A stretch of 64,000 nucleotides of DNA, from positions 124,001 to 188,000 of the forward strand of contig JOHN01000015.1 in the NCBI GenBank assembly GCA_000719695.1, given 5' to 3'. The notes under the pieces are model-generated. The model ran no database searches. It saw only the letters and a program-made list of their open reading frames with translations, and was not told the DNA's origin. Made by a program: the position numbers and the translations under genes. The number at the start of each line of letters is the position of its first letter. The stretch's first letter is position 1. Below, in pieces: positions 56,361 to 64,000 of this stretch. The DNA comes from Streptomyces sp. NRRL F-6131. GTDB taxonomy: Bacteria; Actinomycetota; Actinomycetes; Streptomycetales; Streptomycetaceae.

Positions 56361-57341
56361 TCAGGCGGTGTCCGCGCCGCCCTCCGCCTCGTCGGCGTCC
56401 CCGTCGGCGTCCCCGTCGGCGTCCGCTCCGGGGGCCTCCTCCGCTCCGGGGAAGCCGGCGACCGGACGGGCGGCGGCAGCGGTGGCGGTGTGGGCGGCGA
56501 TGGCGGCGGCGGTGTTGGCGGCGGCGCCCAGGTCCAGCACGGCCGGCAGGGTCAGCTCCCCGTACCGCTGGTTCACGGCCGCGACCAGCGCCTCCGGGTC
56601 GTCCGGGTGCTCGGCCAGCAGCCGGTCGAAGTCCTGCAGGTACTCCCCGGTGAAGGCGAGCACTCGGGCCGCGTCGTCGCCCTGGTCGGGCGCGCGGTGT
56701 CCGGCGATCACCCGGTCCACGCCGAGCTCGCCGATCCGGCCGAGGTTGCGGATCCACTCGGTGCGGAGCTCCGGCGTGGTGTCGGCGGTCCAGACGTGGG
56801 TCCCGTTGTAGACGAAGTCCCCGGCGATCACGGTGCGGATGCTCGGCACGTGCACCACGGTGGAGCCGTCGCAGTCGCCCTGCCCGAGCAGCAGGACCGG
56901 GATCAGCTGCCGGTCGAGCATCAGCGGCTGGGGCAGCAGCGGGGCCGGGACCAGCGGGTGGTCCGGGATGTCGTCGCCGTACACCGGCTTCCACTGGGCG
57001 ACCTTCGCGGCGGCGGTGCGCAGGATGCCGTCCACGACCGGCGGCGCGGCCAGCAGCCGCGCCTCGGGGAAGAGCCGCAGCACCTCCTCGGCACCGAAGT
57101 AGTGGTCGGGGTGGTGGTGGGTGATCACGATGGCCAGCAGCCGGCGGCCCTTGCCCGCCACCCACTCCGCCAGTTCGCGGCCGGCGCTGCGGGTGAGCTG
57201 GGCGTCGACCAGGATCGCGGTGTGCTCGCCGAGGATCAGCGTGGAGGTGGCGAAGAAGGCCGTCTCGGGGCCGGTGAAGACGGCGACCTCCAGCGGCCGG
57301 ACCGACGCCTCGGTGTTCTCCTCGGACGGGGACGACGTCAC
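56361..57341 (-). CDS. MBL-fold metallo-hydrolase
   Basis: A 326-residue metallo-beta-lactamase-fold protein. The metal motif T-H-H-H-P-D-H (75-80, HxHxDH) is complete, with the further His in V-I-A-G-H-R and Asp in I-A-G-D-F-V-Y-N. The C-terminal tail is Ala-rich with a D-A-D-G repeat. The overall pattern resembles proteins of the quinoprotein-relay/alkyl-sulfatase-like MBL branch; the substrate is unknown. GTG 57341 is the start. It ends 23 bp before the MobA-like gene, so they may be co-transcribed. Confidence 0.88.
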   Translation of the reverse strand: MTSSPSEENTEASVRPLEVAVFTGPETAFFATSTLILGEHTAILVDAQLTRSAGRELAEWVAGKGRRLLAIVITHHHPDHYFGAEEVLRLFPEARLLAAPPVVDGILRTAAAKVAQWKPVYGDDIPDHPLVPAPLLPQPLMLDRQLIPVLLLGQGDCDGSTVVHVPSIRTVIAGDFVYNGTHVWTADTTPELRTEWIRNLGRIGELGVDRVIAGHRAPDQGDDAARVLAFTGEYLQDFDRLLAEHPDDPEALVAAVNQRYGELTLPAVLDLGAAANTAAAIAAHTATAAAARPVAGFPGAEEAPGADADGDADGDADEAEGGADTA

Positions 57342-57410
57342 TGGTTGCTCCCTCTGGTTCGGCGACGGCCCGGCGCCCTACAGCATGGGAGCAGGGCACG
57401 CCGAAAACGC

Positions 57411-57440
57411 GGAAGGCGCGCCCGGCGGGGCACGCCTTCC
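57411..57440 (-). terminator. Terminator downstream of ppm1
   Basis: A 13-bp stem with one mismatch (57411-57423 with 57428-57440) and GGCG loop lies 30 bases beyond the Ppm1 stop. Confidence 0.65.
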
Positions 57441-57469
57441 CGATCAGGTGTCCGGGTGGGACGGCGGTC

Positions 57470-58231
57470 TCAGCGCTTCCCGCCGGTCAGCCGGGCGAAC
57501 CGCTCGGCGACGCCCCAGGAGGTGACCCGCCAGAGCGCCTCGGCCACGATGTGCCGGCTCATCTTGGACGCGCCCAGCTCGCGCTCGACGAAGGTGATCG
57601 GCACCTCGGTCACCTTGAAACCGGCCTTCACGGTCCGCCAGGCCAGGTCGACCTGGAAGCAGTAGCCGGCCGAGGCGACCTGGTCCATGCCCAGGCCGAG
57701 CAGCGTCTCCTTGCGGAACGCCCGGTAGCCGCCGGTGACGTCCCGGATCGGCACGCCGAGCATCAGCCGCGAGTAGGTCGAGCCGGTGCGCGAGAGCAGC
57801 AGCCGGGACTTCGGCCAGTTCACGACCCGGCCGCCGGGCACCCAGCGCGAACCGAGCACCAGGTCGGCGCCGCGCAGCGCGGTGAGCAGCCGGTGCAGCT
57901 CCTCCGGCCGGTGGGAGCCGTCGGCGTCCATCTCGACGAGCACGTCGTAGCCCTCGTCGATGCCCCAGCGGAAGCCGGCCAGGTAGGCGGCGCCCAGGCC
58001 CTCCTTGCCCTTGCGGTGCATGACGTGCACCCGGGGGTCCTCGGCGGCCAGCTTGTCGGCGAGCTCGCCGGTGCCGTCCGGGCTGTTGTCGTCGGCGACG
58101 AGGACGTGCACCTCGGGGACGGCGGCGCGGACCCGGCCGACGATGCGCTCGACGTTCTCCACCTCGTTGTAGGTGGGGATGATCACCAGCACCCGGCCGA
58201 GATCAGCAAAACTCTGCTGGTTGACGGTCAC
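57470..58231 (-). CDS. ppm1: Polyprenol monophosphomannose synthase
   Basis: A 253-residue GT2 glycosyltransferase that transfers mannose from GDP-mannose to polyprenyl phosphate; the product feeds protein O-mannosylation and lipoglycan synthesis. It has I-I-P-T-Y-N-E-x-[22 protein letters not shown] (metal Asp) and G-S-R-W-V-P-G-G. No C-terminal membrane or acyltransferase domain is present, as in Streptomyces Ppm1. Divergent from manA, whose product is a mannose precursor. Confidence 0.94.
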   Translation of the reverse strand: MTVNQQSFADLGRVLVIIPTYNEVENVERIVGRVRAAVPEVHVLVADDNSPDGTGELADKLAAEDPRVHVMHRKGKEGLGAAYLAGFRWGIDEGYDVLVEMDADGSHRPEELHRLLTALRGADLVLGSRWVPGGRVVNWPKSRLLLSRTGSTYSRLMLGVPIRDVTGGYRAFRKETLLGLGMDQVASAGYCFQVDLAWRTVKAGFKVTEVPITFVERELGASKMSRHIVAEALWRVTSWGVAERFARLTGGKR

Positions 58232-58552
58232 GTACTAACCTCTCGGCCGGTGGCGGGAAGTGCCAGTCACCGTTGCCCGCACTCATCGGAAGACAGAGTC
58301 CCGGCCGGCATCCGCCGACCCGGGGAACGCTGTGGAAATCACTGGATCCTGGCATCCTACTACCGCGTCCCCGAACCGACCCTCCGCCCGAGGCACTCCC
58401 CGGGGGCGCCCGGCGTTTCCCCTGCGGCGGGGCGGGTCGGCTAGGGTCGATGCCCGGCCTTTGCCCGGATGCCCACCGTCCACCCCGCCCGCGGGCGCCG
58501 CCCGGCGGCGAGGCCCGCCAGCCCACCGCAGCAAAGGAGCAGGACCGCGCCC
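58232..58552. other. 321-bp divergent region between ppm1 and manA
   Basis: No gene is supported. It should contain promoters for both genes, with an AAAGGAG RBS for manA at about 58533-58539. No clear promoter hexamers or operator repeats were recognised. Confidence 0.45.
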
Positions 58553-59752
58553 ATGGACAAGCTCGTCAACACCGTCCGCCCGTACGCCTGGGGATCGGTC
58601 ACCGCGCTCCCCGAGCTGCTCGGGCAGGAGCCGACCGGCGAACCGCAGGCCGAGCTCTGGATGGGGGCCCACCCCGGCGACCCGTCCCGGGCCGACCGGG
58701 GCGAGGGACCGCGCCGGCTGGACGAGCTGATCGCCGCCGACCCCGAGCGCGAGCTGGGCGCCGCCTCGGTGGCCCGGTTCGGCCCCGCCCTGCCGTTCCT
58801 GCTGAAGGTCCTCGCGCCGGGCATCCCGATCTCCATCCAGGCCCACCCCTCGCTCGACCAGGCGCGGGCCGGGTTCGCCGCCGAGAACGCCCTGGGGATC
58901 CCGCTGGACGCCCCGCACCGGAACTACCGGGACGCCAACCACAAGCCCGAACTCATCTGCGCGCTGGGCGACTTCGACGGACTCTGCGGCTTCCGCCGGC
59001 CGGCCGAGGCGGCCGCGCTGCTGGCCGGTCTCGGCGTCCCCGCGCTGGAGCCGGTGATCGCCCTGCTGCGGGCCGAGGACGAGTCCGAGGCGCTCAGCGG
59101 GGCGCTGGCCGCCGCCCTGGACCTGGACGGTCCGACCGCCGGGGCCGCGGTCCGGGACACCGCAGAGGCGATCGGCAAGGCCGCCGCCGAGGACCCGGCC
59201 GGGCCGTACGCGCCGTACACCCGGATCGCCCGGGACTTCCCCGGCGACCGCGGGCTGATCGCCGGGCTGCTGCTCAACCACGTCCTGCTGCGCGCCGGCG
59301 AGGCGCTCTACCTGGGCGCCGGCGTCCCGCACGCGTACCTGCACGGCGTCTGCGTCGAGCTCCAGGCCAACTCGGACAACGTCCTGCGGGCCGGTCTCAC
59401 CCCCAAGCACATCGACGTGCCGGAGCTGCTCAAGGTGGTCGAGTTCGCCTCCTGCGCCCCGCGGCCGCTGCTGCCGGTCCCGGTCGCCGGGACGCCCGGC
59501 GAGGAGCTGTACCCGGTGCCGATCGACGAGTTCCGGCTCTCCCGTTTCGTCCTGGACGGCCGGGAGCGGACGGTCGACGGCGGAGCACCGCAGATCCTGC
59601 TCTGCACGGCCGGCACCGCCCGGCTCACCGCGGCCGACGGCACCACCCTGGAGCTGGCCCGCGGCGAGTCCGCCTTCCTCCCGGCCACCGGTGCCCCGAC
59701 CCGGCTGACCGGCACCGGCGCGACCGTCTTCCGGGCCACCGTCACGCTCTGA
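58553..59752 (+). CDS. manA: Mannose-6-phosphate isomerase, class I
   Basis: ManA interconverts fructose-6-phosphate and mannose-6-phosphate, the entry to GDP-mannose. The 399-residue cupin enzyme has zinc-site parts I-Q-A-H-P-S, N-H-K-P-E and the G-A-G-V-P-H-A-Y-L-H-G active loop with N-S-D-N-V-L-R-A-G-L-T. The ATG 58553 gives M-D-K-L-V-N-T-V-R-P-Y-A-W-G, the family start. Functional partner of the divergent ppm1. Confidence 0.96.
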   Translation: MDKLVNTVRPYAWGSVTALPELLGQEPTGEPQAELWMGAHPGDPSRADRGEGPRRLDELIAADPERELGAASVARFGPALPFLLKVLAPGIPISIQAHPSLDQARAGFAAENALGIPLDAPHRNYRDANHKPELICALGDFDGLCGFRRPAEAAALLAGLGVPALEPVIALLRAEDESEALSGALAAALDLDGPTAGAAVRDTAEAIGKAAAEDPAGPYAPYTRIARDFPGDRGLIAGLLLNHVLLRAGEALYLGAGVPHAYLHGVCVELQANSDNVLRAGLTPKHIDVPELLKVVEFASCAPRPLLPVPVAGTPGEELYPVPIDEFRLSRFVLDGRERTVDGGAPQILLCTAGTARLTAADGTTLELARGESAFLPATGAPTRLTGTGATVFRATVTL

Positions 59753-59758
59753 ACGCCC

Positions 59759-59784
59759 GCCGTCCGAGCGCGGCTCGGGACGGC
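59759..59784. terminator. Hairpin between convergent manA and dnaB
   Basis: An 11-bp stem with one bulged base (59759-59769 with 59773-59784) and a 3-base loop, directly after the manA stop. Confidence 0.5.
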
Positions 59785-59823
59785 TCCGGTGTCCGTCGCG
59801 GGTCGGTCCAGGTCGGTCGCGGG

Positions 59824-61434
59824 TCAGTCGCGGGTCATGTCGACGAAGCGCGAGTAGTGGCCCTGGAAGGCCACGGTGATGGTGGCGGTCGGACCGTTAC
59901 GGTGCTTGGCGACGATCAGGTCGGCCTCGCCCGCGCGCGGCGACTCCTTCTCGTAGGCGTCCTCGCGGTGCAGCAGGATGACCATGTCGGCGTCCTGCTC
60001 GATCGAGCCGGACTCACGCAGGTCGGAGACCATCGGCCGCTTGTCGGTGCGCTGTTCGGGACCACGGTTCAGCTGGGAGAGCGCGATGACCGGCACCTCC
60101 AGCTCCTTGGCCAGCAGCTTCAGGTTTCGCGACATGTCGGAGACCTCCTGCTGACGGTTCTCGGCCCGGCGGGAGCCGCCGGACTGCATCAGCTGGAGGT
60201 AGTCGATGACGACCAGTTTGATGTCGTTGCGCTGCTTGAGCCGACGGCACTTGGCGCGGATCTCCATCATCGACAGGTTCGGCGAGTCGTCGATGAACAG
60301 CGGCGCCTCGCTGACGTCCGGCATCCGGCGGGCGACCCGGGTCCAGTCGTCGTCCGTCATCGAGCCGGAGCGCATGTGGTGCAGCGCCACCCGCGCCTCG
60401 GCGGAGAGCAGACGCATGGCGATCTCGTTGCGGCCCATTTCGAGCGAGAAGATCACGCTCGGCAGCTTGTGGTGGATCGAGCAGGCCCGGGCGAAGTCCA
60501 GCGCCAGGGTCGACTTGCCCATCGCGGGGCGGGCGGCGATGACGATCATCTGGCCGGGGTGGAGCCCGTTGGTGAGCGCGTCGAAGTCGGCGAAGCCGGT
60601 CGGGACGCCGGACATCTGGCCGTTGCGGGAGCCGATCGACTCGATCTCGTCGAGGGCGCCCTCCATGATGTCGGCGAGCGGCGCGTAGTCCTCGTTGGTC
60701 CGCTGCTCGGTGACGGCGTAGATCTCCGCCTGGGCCGCGTTGACGATCTCGTCGACGTCGCCCTCGGCGGCGTAGCCCATGCCCGCGATCCGGGTGCCCG
60801 CCTCCACCAGCCGGCGCAGCACCGCGCGCTCGTGCACGATCTGCGCGTAGTACTCGGCGTTGGCCGCGGTCGGGACGGAGTTGACCAGGGTGTGCAGGTA
60901 GCCGGGGCCGCCGACCCGCTGCAGCTCGCCGCGCTTGGTCAGCTCGCCGGCCACGGTGATCGGGTCGGCCGGCTCGCCGCGCGCGTACAGGTCGAGGATC
61001 GCGCCGTGCACCAGCTCGTGCGCGGGCCGGTAGTAGTCGGCGGGCTTGAGCACCTCGACCACGTCGGCGATGGCGTCCTTGGACAGCAGCATGCCGCCGA
61101 GCACGGACTGCTCGGCCGCGAGGTCCTGCGGGGGGACGCGTTCGAAGCCCTCCAGGCCGCCCTCGCCGCCGCGCTCGTCGTCGCCGCCCTGGCGCCGCTT
61201 GCCGCCGCCGTCCCGCTGGAAGCCGCCGGAACCGCCCTTGCCGCCGCCCTTCTGGAAGCCGCCGCCCTGGCCCTGGCCGTTGCCGCGGGCGCGCGAGACC
61301 GGCAGCCGGTCGCCGGGGCCGTCCGGGAAGGGGGAGTCGGCGAAGGCACCGACCGGGAAGGGGTCGTCGGCGCCCTGCCAGTCGTCCTCCGGCGGGGGCG
61401 GGGCGTCGTGGTCGTCGTACTGGGGGCCGGTCAC
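59824..61434 (-). CDS. dnaB: Replicative DNA helicase DnaB
   Basis: DnaB is the hexameric 5'-3' helicase at the replication fork. The 536-residue protein has an extra N-terminal segment (1-100) rich in Asp/Pro and then Gly/Lys/Gln, the DnaB N domain (about 103-205; L-A-A-E-Q-S-V-L-G-G-M-L-L) and the RecA-like C domain with Walker A A-R-P-A-M-G-K-S-T (Lys near 307), Walker B V-I-D-Y-L-Q-L-M, and H-R-E-D arginine-finger region. It has no intein. GTG 61434 follows GGGGA with a 6-base spacer. Upstream lies a dense DnaA-box cluster. Confidence 0.97.
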   Translation of the reverse strand: MTGPQYDDHDAPPPPEDDWQGADDPFPVGAFADSPFPDGPGDRLPVSRARGNGQGQGGGFQKGGGKGGSGGFQRDGGGKRRQGGDDERGGEGGLEGFERVPPQDLAAEQSVLGGMLLSKDAIADVVEVLKPADYYRPAHELVHGAILDLYARGEPADPITVAGELTKRGELQRVGGPGYLHTLVNSVPTAANAEYYAQIVHERAVLRRLVEAGTRIAGMGYAAEGDVDEIVNAAQAEIYAVTEQRTNEDYAPLADIMEGALDEIESIGSRNGQMSGVPTGFADFDALTNGLHPGQMIVIAARPAMGKSTLALDFARACSIHHKLPSVIFSLEMGRNEIAMRLLSAEARVALHHMRSGSMTDDDWTRVARRMPDVSEAPLFIDDSPNLSMMEIRAKCRRLKQRNDIKLVVIDYLQLMQSGGSRRAENRQQEVSDMSRNLKLLAKELEVPVIALSQLNRGPEQRTDKRPMVSDLRESGSIEQDADMVILLHREDAYEKESPRAGEADLIVAKHRNGPTATITVAFQGHYSRFVDMTRD

Positions 61435-61621
61435 GCGTGTTCCCCGATCAGCGAGTGGTGCGAGTTGGAGCGGGCCTTGCCGGTGGCTGGGGCGGGCCGG
61501 AACCCGACTCCGCGCCACCGCATTTCTACGCCACCGCACCGACAAATCGGACGCCGGGGCGGATGGGAGTGTCGGGCGGAGGGCCCACGCTAAGGCGCCG
61601 GGAGCCTTTCGGCCAAGGCGG

Positions 61622-61710
61622 TTATCCACAGGGGGTGTGGACGAGCGGCCCACGGCTGTGGAGAAGTGCCGCAAACCTGTGGACACCCCTGTGGAAAGCC
61701 CTGTGGATAA
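61622..61710. promoter_or_regulatory. Cluster of six DnaA-box-like 9-mers upstream of dnaB
   Basis: Perfect boxes are TTATCCACA at 61622-61630 and its reverse TGTGGATAA at 61702-61710. Between them in the same reverse orientation are TGTGGACGA (61636-61644), TGTGGAGAA (61657-61665), TGTGGACAC (61678-61686) and TGTGGAAAG (61690-61698). Streptomyces DnaA boxes follow TTGTCCACA/TTATCCACA, so most differ by one or two bases. This dense spacing is not expected by chance. Confidence 0.85.
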
Positions 61711-61875
61711 CCAGACCATCGATCCACCGTCAACCCGCTGACCTGCATTTCCCTCCTCCAGGGCCTGTGCATGAGAAATTCTTCACACACAGCCGGGTGG
61801 CGGTGGACACAGACCCGGACGGCCCAGTCGCCCAGGCGTACGAGTAAGCGCTCAAATACCCTGGCACCACTTACC

Positions 61876-61891
61876 TGTGGATGAGTAGCCT
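61876..61891 (+). promoter_or_regulatory. MATE promoter: DnaA-like box TGTGGATGA next to -10 TAGCCT
   Basis: TGTGGATGA (61876-61884) lies directly before TAGCCT (61886-61891), which ends 7 bases before the ATG at 61899. No RBS is present, suggesting a leaderless transcript and possible DnaA contact with this promoter. Confidence 0.45.
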
Positions 61892-61898
61892 GGACCCC

Positions 61899-63224
61899 AT
61901 GACCCTCACCACCGACCGCCGCCGCCACGACCGGGAGATCCTCGCCCTCGCCGTCCCGGCCTTCGGCGCCCTGGTCGCCGAGCCGCTCTTCCTGATGGCC
62001 GACTCGGCCATCGTGGGCCACCTCGGCACCGCCCAGCTGGCCGGCGTCGGCGTCGCCTCGGCCGCCCTCACCACCGCGACCGGGGTGTTCGTCTTCCTGG
62101 CCTACGCCACCACCGCCGCGGTCGCCCGCCGGATCGGCGCCGGGGACCGCCGGGCCGCCGTCCAGCAGGGCATCGACGGCATCTGGCTGGCGCTGGCGCT
62201 CTCCGTCGGGGTGGTCGCGCTGACCCTGCTGCTGGCGCCCCGGGTGGCCGAGGTGCTCGGGGCGTCCCCGACGGCCGCGCCGTACGCCGTGACCTACCTG
62301 CGGATCAGCGCGCTCGGCATACCCGCGATCCTGATGGTGATGGCCGCCACCGGTGTGCTGCGCGGACTCCAGGACACCCGCACGCCGCTGTACGTGGCCG
62401 TCGCCGGGTTCGCCGCCAACCTCGGCCTGAACGCCGGCCTGGTCTACGGCGCCGGGCTCGGCGTGGCCGGCTCGGCCTGGGGCACGGTGATCGCCCAGAC
62501 CGGCATGGCCGCCGCCTACCTGGTCGTCGTGGTGCGCGGGGCCCGTCGGGAGCGTGCCTCACTGCGCCCGGACGCCGCCGGGATCCGGGCGAGCGCGAAG
62601 GCCGGCGGGCCGCTGATGATCCGCACCCTGAGCCTGCGCGCCGTCCTGATGATCGCCACCGCGGTGGCCGCCGGGCTCGGCGACGACCAGATCGCCGCGC
62701 ACCAGATCGCCATGACGGTCTTCCTGTTCATCGCCTTCGCGCTGGACGCCATCGCGATCGCCGGCCAGGCCATCATCGGCCGCTACCTGGGCGCCGAGGA
62801 CGTCCCGGGAGCCCGGGCGGCCACCCGGCGGATGATCGAGTGGGGCATCGGCGCCGGGGCGGTGCTGGGCCTGCTGGTGGTGGTCGCCCGGCCGCTGTAC
62901 GTCCCGCTGTTCACCCCGGACCCGGCGGTGCAGCACCAGCTGAACACCGTCCTGCTGCTGCTCGCGCTCTGCCAGCCGGTCTCCGGGCTGGTCTACGTCC
63001 TGGACGGCGTGCTGATGGGCGCGGGGGACGGCCCGTTCCTGGCCCGGGCCATGCTGGCCACGCTCGCCGTGTTCGCGCCCGCCGCCCTGCTGGTGCCGGC
63101 CAGCGGCACCGGCCTGGCCGGGCTCTGGTGGGCGCTGAACCTCTTCATGCTGGTCCGCGGCGGCTTCCTGGCCCGGCGGGCGCGCGGCGGCGAGTGGCTG
63201 GTCACCGGCGCCGTACGGGGCTGA
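61899..63224 (+). CDS. MATE family efflux transporter (DinF-like)
   Basis: A 441-residue multidrug/toxin extrusion protein with twelve predicted helices. It begins T-T-D-R-R-R-H-D-R-E-I-L-A-L-A-V-P-A-F-G; M-A-D-S-A-I-V-G-H-L-G and the repeated A-I-A-G-Q-A-I-I-G-R-Y-L-G in the second half identify the DinF branch. It would exchange H+ or Na+ for cationic compounds; the natural substrate is unknown. ATG 61899 fits a leaderless start; an in-frame ATG at 61881 is possible. The position between dnaB and rplI is conserved in Streptomyces. Confidence 0.93.
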   Translation: MTLTTDRRRHDREILALAVPAFGALVAEPLFLMADSAIVGHLGTAQLAGVGVASAALTTATGVFVFLAYATTAAVARRIGAGDRRAAVQQGIDGIWLALALSVGVVALTLLLAPRVAEVLGASPTAAPYAVTYLRISALGIPAILMVMAATGVLRGLQDTRTPLYVAVAGFAANLGLNAGLVYGAGLGVAGSAWGTVIAQTGMAAAYLVVVVRGARRERASLRPDAAGIRASAKAGGPLMIRTLSLRAVLMIATAVAAGLGDDQIAAHQIAMTVFLFIAFALDAIAIAGQAIIGRYLGAEDVPGARAATRRMIEWGIGAGAVLGLLVVVARPLYVPLFTPDPAVQHQLNTVLLLLALCQPVSGLVYVLDGVLMGAGDGPFLARAMLATLAVFAPAALLVPASGTGLAGLWWALNLFMLVRGGFLARRARGGEWLVTGAVRG

Positions 63225-63260
63225 TCGGTACAGGGGCCCGGGCGACCCGCCGCGGAACGA

Positions 63261-63300
63261 CCGAGGGCCGGTCCCCCCGAGCGGGGGGACCGGCCCTCGG
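63261..63300. terminator. Bidirectional terminator between MATE and rplI
   Basis: A perfect 18-bp stem (63261-63278 with 63283-63300) with a GAGC loop lies between the two convergent genes, 26 bases before the rplI stop. Confidence 0.85.
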
Positions 63301-63325
63301 GCCACTGCTACGGCGTTGTCGCCGA

Positions 63326-63772
63326 TCAGGCGGCGACGACGGCGATGTCCAGGTTGGCCTGGACGTCCGAGTGCAGCTTGACCGAGACCTTGTGGGTACC
63401 CACGGTCTTGATCGGGGAGGCGATCGCGACGGCGCGCTTGTCGACCGCCGGGCCGCCGGCGGCCTTGATGGCCTCGACGACGTCGGCCTGGGTCACCGAG
63501 CCGAACAGACGGCCGGCCTCGCCCGAGCGAACGGCCAGCTTGACCTGGACGCCCTCCAGCTTGCCCTTGACCTCGTTGGCGGCCTCGAGGGTCTGGATCT
63601 GGTGGATCTTGCGGGCGCGACGGATCGCGTCCACGTCCTTCTGGCCACCCTTGGTCCAGCGGATGGCGAAGCCACGCGGGACCAGGTAGTTGCGGGCGTA
63701 GCCGTCCTTGACCTCGACGACCTCGCCGGCGGAGCCGAGACCCGGCACCTCGTGAGTGAGGATGATCTTCAT
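63326..63772 (-). CDS. rplI: 50S ribosomal protein L9
   Basis: A 148-residue L9: N-terminal domain [24 protein letters not shown] with Y-A-R-N-Y-L-V-P, a long connecting helix, and C-terminal domain containing F-G-S-V-T. It binds 23S rRNA domain V. Last gene of the rpsF-ssb-rpsR-rplI unit, 17 bp after rpsR. Confidence 0.98.
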   Translation of the reverse strand: MKIILTHEVPGLGSAGEVVEVKDGYARNYLVPRGFAIRWTKGGQKDVDAIRRARKIHQIQTLEAANEVKGKLEGVQVKLAVRSGEAGRLFGSVTQADVVEAIKAAGGPAVDKRAVAIASPIKTVGTHKVSVKLHSDVQANLDIAVVAA

Positions 63773-63789
63773 TGTTCGGTCACCCTCTC

Positions 63790-64000
63790 TTAGCGCGCGG
63801 TGCTGGTGTAGGGCAGCAGCGCCATCTCACGGCTGTTCTTCACGGCCGTGGCGACGTCACGCTGGTGCTGGGTGCAGTTGCCGGTGACCCGGCGGGCACG
63901 GATCTTGCCGCGGTCGGAGATGAACTTCCGCAGCAGGTTCGTGTCCTTGTAGTCAACGTAGTTGACCTTGTCCTTGCAGAAGACGCAAACCTTCTTCTTC
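63790..64000 (-). CDS. rpsR: 30S ribosomal protein S18, partial (N-terminus beyond window)
   Basis: The visible ~70 C-terminal residues run from [11 protein letters not shown] to [11 protein letters not shown] and the TAA at 63790-63792. The C-V-F-C plus N-C-T-Q-H residues form a zinc-binding (C+) type S18; Streptomyces also encode a zinc-free copy elsewhere under zinc control. The first few residues lie outside the window. Confidence 0.97.
   Translation of the reverse strand, partial: KKKVCVFCKDKVNYVDYKDTNLLRKFISDRGKIRARRVTGNCTQHQRDVATAVKNSREMALLPYTSTAR

Larger units (their letters stand above)
61435..61898. other. 464-bp intergenic region between dnaB and the MATE gene
   Basis: No gene is supported. 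The region is divided into a G/C-rich dnaB leader (61435-61600), a cluster of DnaA-type boxes (61622-61710) and an A/T-richer MATE promoter side (61740-61890). Confidence 0.6.

Noticed and set aside
59824..61434. Intein in DnaB
   Set aside because: Walker A and the helicase motifs are continuous and the total length is explained by the N-terminal extension.
58273..61593. 1106-codon plus-strand frame over manA and dnaB
   Set aside because: Out of frame with manA and antisense to dnaB; no recognisable domain.

Overview
The window is a high-GC actinobacterial chromosome segment. Strong G/C third-position bias, GTG/TTG starts, short 4-base gene overlaps, leaderless starts, a branched Pur pathway (purS-purQ-purL), Lsr2-type xenogeneic silencer, mycothiol-linked DinB/MDMPI proteins, a bacterial proteasome activator, an LAXTG sortase substrate and polyprenol-phosphomannose synthase all point to Streptomycetaceae (Streptomyces, Kitasatospora or a relative). 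Most of it is core chromosome; there is no CRISPR array, complete insertion sequence or complete prophage.

Layout. 1-13.7 kb: 3' end of a LysR regulator, clpB under an HspR-type operator, a YbjN protein, an aminotransferase, DUF2617 plus a membrane spermidine synthase-like protein, an SRPBCC membrane protein, pyrE, a truncated DedA gene, fbaA, DUF3151 and a DUF3152 putative metzincin. 13.8-29.3 kb: purine block (purL, purQ, purS on the minus strand, then purC and purD) interleaved with an Lsr2 paralogue, two identical tRNA-Gly genes, and an ABC transporter plus DesK/DesR-type two-component operon. 29.7-38.4 kb: more variable genes: a SLATT-domain protein, an unknown conserved protein, GntR/FCD regulator, nitrilase, DinB-like protein, a BRO-N phage-type protein beside a perfect 45-bp palindrome, an MFS permease and an M64 peptidase. 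38.8-50 kb: LAXTG surface protein, branched-chain 2-oxoacid dehydrogenase E1alpha-E1beta-E2 operon divergent from a LuxR-type response regulator, an aminoglycoside-phosphotransferase-fold kinase, two membrane Ser/Thr kinases and the proteasome activator Bpa. 50-58 kb: secreted Ala/Pro-rich protein, quinone oxidoreductase, YbaK, a potassium channel coupled to moeA and DUF6457, a MobA-like protein, a metallo-beta-lactamase-fold protein and Ppm1. 58.5-64 kb: manA, dnaB, MATE transporter, rplI and partial rpsR, the usual replication/ribosome neighbourhood.

How it fits together. PurS/Q/L, PurC and PurD cover three steps of IMP synthesis. ManA (mannose-6-P) and divergent Ppm1 (polyprenyl-P-mannose) feed mannosylation. 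MoeA, DUF6457 and the MobA-like protein are molybdenum-cofactor genes. ClpB and Bpa belong to protein quality control.

Things most worth checking: a ~190-bp fold-back palindrome between pyrE and a DedA gene that has lost its 3' third (probably an assembly artefact); a dense DnaA-box cluster upstream of dnaB; candidate operators for both two-component regulators; and the BRO-N/palindrome insertion. I did not find a clearly new multi-gene system.
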